Shown here piece by piece: positions 6,444 to 7,612 of a DNA stretch of 7,612 nucleotides. Below the pieces are notes generated by a model that was given only the letters and a program-made list of their open reading frames with translations, had not been told where the DNA came from and ran no database searches. How positions within the stretch are numbered: the first letter of the stretch is position 1; the number at the start of each line of letters is the position of its first letter. The position numbers and the translations under genes were made by a program. The stretch is from assembly GCA_965365655.1 (NCBI GenBank), contig CBDUCN010000262.1, positions 1 to 7,612 of the forward strand, in the 5' to 3' direction. Origin of the DNA: JBFHNV01 sp965365655 (GTDB lineage: Bacteria; Pseudomonadota; Gammaproteobacteria; HK1).

Positions 6444-6842
6444 TCAGCCGCCCTCGCCGCGCACCTCCGCGAACACCCGGCTCGCGGTGCGCATCGCGTC
6501 GCGCACCGGCAGCACGCCCACGTAGCCGGACATGTGCACCATCACCTCGGACAGCTCGTCCTCCGTCCAGCCCTGGCGCAGCGCCATGCGCAGGTGCAGC
6601 GCGAGCTCCGAGTCGCTGCGCGTCGCGACGTCCGTGACCACGCAGATCAGCGTGCGCGTCTTCAGATCAAGCCCCGGGCGCGTCCACAGCGCGCCGAACA
6701 CGTTCTCCACGGCGACGTCGCGGAACTTCGCCATCACCGGGTCGTCGCGGTACACGCTCTGGTCCATCCGCCGCTCGTAGTCCTCGCCGAACAGCCGGGT
6801 GCGCATGGCCAGGCCCTTCTCGCGCAGGTCGTCGCTCGTCAT
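6444..6842 (-). CDS. Carboxymuconolactone decarboxylase (CMD) family protein
   Basis: A 132-residue protein, about the length of PcaC-type 4-carboxymuconolactone decarboxylases, small all-helical oligomers of the AhpD-like fold. Family blocks are ENVFGALWTRPGLDLKTRTL (46-65), SELALHLRMALRQGWTEDEL (78-97) and EVMVHMSGYVGVLPVRDA (99-116). The AhpD CxxC redox pair is absent; the only cysteine is Cys67 in LICVVT. It is therefore more likely a decarboxylase, hydrolase or isomerase-like member than a peroxide-reducing AhpD. In the protocatechuate pathway this family converts 4-carboxymuconolactone to beta-ketoadipate enol-lactone, but no other pca gene is visible, so the substrate is open. ATG 6842 has an ideal AGGAGG (+ strand 6850-6855) 7 nt before it; an upstream-extended frame is not supported. 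It is divergent from the PQQ-type dehydrogenase gene across 211 bp and convergent with the GMC gene. Family firm, exact reaction inferred. Confidence 0.92.
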   Translation of the reverse strand: MTSDDLREKGLAMRTRLFGEDYERRMDQSVYRDDPVMAKFRDVAVENVFGALWTRPGLDLKTRTLICVVTDVATRSDSELALHLRMALRQGWTEDELSEVMVHMSGYVGVLPVRDAMRTASRVFAEVRGEGG

Positions 6843-6968
6843 GTGCTTGCCTCCTGGTGCCGCCCGGGTCGGGGGGAACCTCGTTATTGACCGGGGTGCG
6901 GGTTTTCCATAGCCTCGTGAGCGGTCTCCGCGACGACCGTTTAGGCCGCGCGGGCCGTACAACAACAA

Positions 6969-7021
6969 CGTGTCCGGCGGATGTTCGCGGCGTGCACGGC
7001 GCCACATCCCAACCGGACGCG
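6969..7021 (+). promoter_or_regulatory. Extended stem-loop in the leader of the PQQ-type dehydrogenase gene
   Basis: A nested inverted repeat: GTCCGG (6972-6977) pairs with CCGGAC (7013-7018) and extends outward as CG, then a T-G wobble, to 6969/7021. GGATGT (6979-6984) pairs with ACATCC (7004-7009) across a 1-versus-3-nt bulge. Inside, GGCG (6989-6992) pairs with CGCC (7000-7003). The structure ends 18 nt before the ribosome site at 7040. It lies in a divergent intergenic region, so it is not a terminator for a neighbour. It could be an RNA leader structure or an operator dyad. The pairing is seen; the function is inferred. Confidence 0.45.
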
Positions 7022-7036
7022 GTAAATGCCAACCGG
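7009..7036. repeat. Direct repeat CCAACCGG, two copies 20 bp apart
   Basis: CCAACCGG occurs at 7009-7016 and again at 7029-7036, start-to-start 20 bp, close to two helical turns. The second copy ends 3 bp before the AGGAGG of the downstream gene, and the first overlaps the 3' arm of the stem-loop. The spacing would suit a dimeric regulator on one DNA face, or two alternative pairing partners for the CCGG of the 5' arm. The repeat is exact, the role speculative. Confidence 0.35.
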
Positions 7037-7053
7037 GTCAGGAGGATAGTCCC

Positions 7054-7612
7054 ATGCGTCCAGCCGTCGCGCGTTCCGCGCTTCTCGCGGCAGCAGCTTT
7101 GCTGCTCTGCACAACCATCGCCCGGGCCCAGGTCCCGGTGCGTCTCGAGCCGTTCGTCACCGGCGTCAATGCGCCGCTCGCGATGGTGCAACCGGCCGGC
7201 GACGATCGCATGTTCGTGATCGAGCAGTGGGGCAAGGTGCGCATCATCCGCGACGGCAAGCTCGAGCCCGAGCCGTTCCTCGACGTGCGCAACCTCATCG
7301 TGCCGCTGCATCCGAACTTCGACGAGCGCGGCCTGCTCGGCATCGCGTTCCACCCGGACTTCAAGAACAACGGCCGCTTCTTCATCGCGTACAGCGCGTA
7401 CCTCGACGACCAGGGCGACCTCGGCAAGCAGTTCTGGTGGGACCACAGCAACGTGGTCGCGGAGTACCGCGTCGACAAGGACGATCCGGACAAGGCGGAC
7501 CCGAGGTCGGCGCGCATCATCCACTCCATGGACTGGCCACAGTTCAACCACAACGGCCACTGGATCGGCTTCGGCCCCGACGGCAAGCTCTACATCTCAG
7601 CCGGCGACGGCG
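7054..7612 (+). CDS. Exported glucose/sorbosone dehydrogenase-type PQQ enzyme (5' part only)
   Basis: The first 186 residues of a secreted six-bladed beta-propeller dehydrogenase of the soluble glucose dehydrogenase/sorbosone dehydrogenase (GSDH) family; the rest lies beyond the window. ATG 7054 has AGGAGG (7040-7045) 8 nt before it. Residues 1-25 are a Sec signal peptide: RPAVAR n-region, a Leu/Ala-rich core and ARA|Q cleavage. Cys19 is not in a proper lipobox, so it is not a lipoprotein. Mature motifs include FVTGVNAPLAMVQPAGDDRM (34-53), ERGLLGIAFHPDF (91-103, the family signature) and FNHNGHWIGFGPDGKLYISA (164-183). The last corresponds to the NHnGG..FGPDG block with the likely catalytic His166, but carries GHW where GGR/GGQ is usual. 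It would oxidise a sugar or other hydroxyl compound in the periplasm and pass electrons to the respiratory chain. It sits divergent from the CMD-family gene. Family is confident; PQQ use and substrate are inferred. Confidence 0.9.
   Translation, partial: MRPAVARSALLAAAALLLCTTIARAQVPVRLEPFVTGVNAPLAMVQPAGDDRMFVIEQWGKVRIIRDGKLEPEPFLDVRNLIVPLHPNFDERGLLGIAFHPDFKNNGRFFIAYSAYLDDQGDLGKQFWWDHSNVVAEYRVDKDDPDKADPRSARIIHSMDWPQFNHNGHWIGFGPDGKLYISAGDG

Noticed and set aside
4866..6890. A 674-codon + strand open frame over the GMC gene
   Set aside because: It is a shifted-frame shadow of the GMC gene, whose FAD motifs and catalytic His/Asn are intact in the other frame; it also runs antisense through the CMD-family gene.
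6887..6915. TTGACC plus TAGCCT at 17-bp spacing as a promoter for the PQQ-type gene
   Set aside because: The -35 is good, but the -10 matches only three of six consensus bases. TACAAC at 6958-6963 is an equally plausible -10 without a -35, so no promoter call is secure.
1..7612. CRISPR array, tRNA, rRNA, insertion sequence or phage genes
   Set aside because: No regularly spaced repeats, no tRNA-like cloverleaf, no transposase or integrase motifs and no terminal inverted repeats were found on either strand.

Overview
The window is very GC-rich with strong G/C preference at third codon positions and good Shine-Dalgarno sites. This fits a high-GC Pseudomonadota (proteobacterial) chromosome, but nothing in it fixes the genus. 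It reads as an ordinary accessory catabolic neighbourhood: seven recognisable protein genes plus one 59-codon gene. I see no phage, transposon, CRISPR, tRNA or rRNA signal.

Left part (1-1620): a LysR-type regulator of the CrgA-like subgroup is read leftward and runs off the window edge only near its C-terminus. A 59-aa protein of unknown function is read divergently from it. The 106-bp gap between them, together with the first codons of the regulator, carries a TGC-N7-GCA dyad that fits a LysR-type (T-N11-A) operator. Behind the small gene lie a perfect 36-bp palindrome and then a textbook intrinsic terminator (stem-loop plus T-rich tail). About 290 bp of gene-free GC-rich DNA follows.

Middle part (1621-4614): a DapA-superfamily aldolase/dehydratase whose motifs match L-2-keto-3-deoxyarabonate dehydratases rather than lysine-pathway DapA; a convergent small four-helix membrane protein; and, divergent from that, an M24 (creatinase/prolidase fold) enzyme with an apparent Glu-to-His change at one of its five metal-ligand positions.

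Right part (4744-7612): an FAD-dependent GMC oxidoreductase, convergent with a carboxymuconolactone decarboxylase-family gene. The two are separated by a hairpin that probably terminates transcription in one or both directions. Finally there is the 5' part of an exported glucose/sorbosone dehydrogenase-type (PQQ, beta-propeller) enzyme, whose long upstream region contains an extended stem-loop and a 20-bp-spaced direct repeat.

Taken together, a keto-deoxy-acid dehydratase, a GMC alcohol/sugar oxidase, a PQQ-type periplasmic dehydrogenase, a CMD-family lactone/ring-product enzyme and a LysR regulator suggest oxidative breakdown of a sugar-derived or aromatic substrate. The genes are split among at least five transcription units, so a single pathway is only an inference. 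The most useful points for follow-up are the altered M24 metal site, the orphan keto-deoxy-acid dehydratase, and the structured leader of the PQQ-type gene. I did not find a convincing new biological system.
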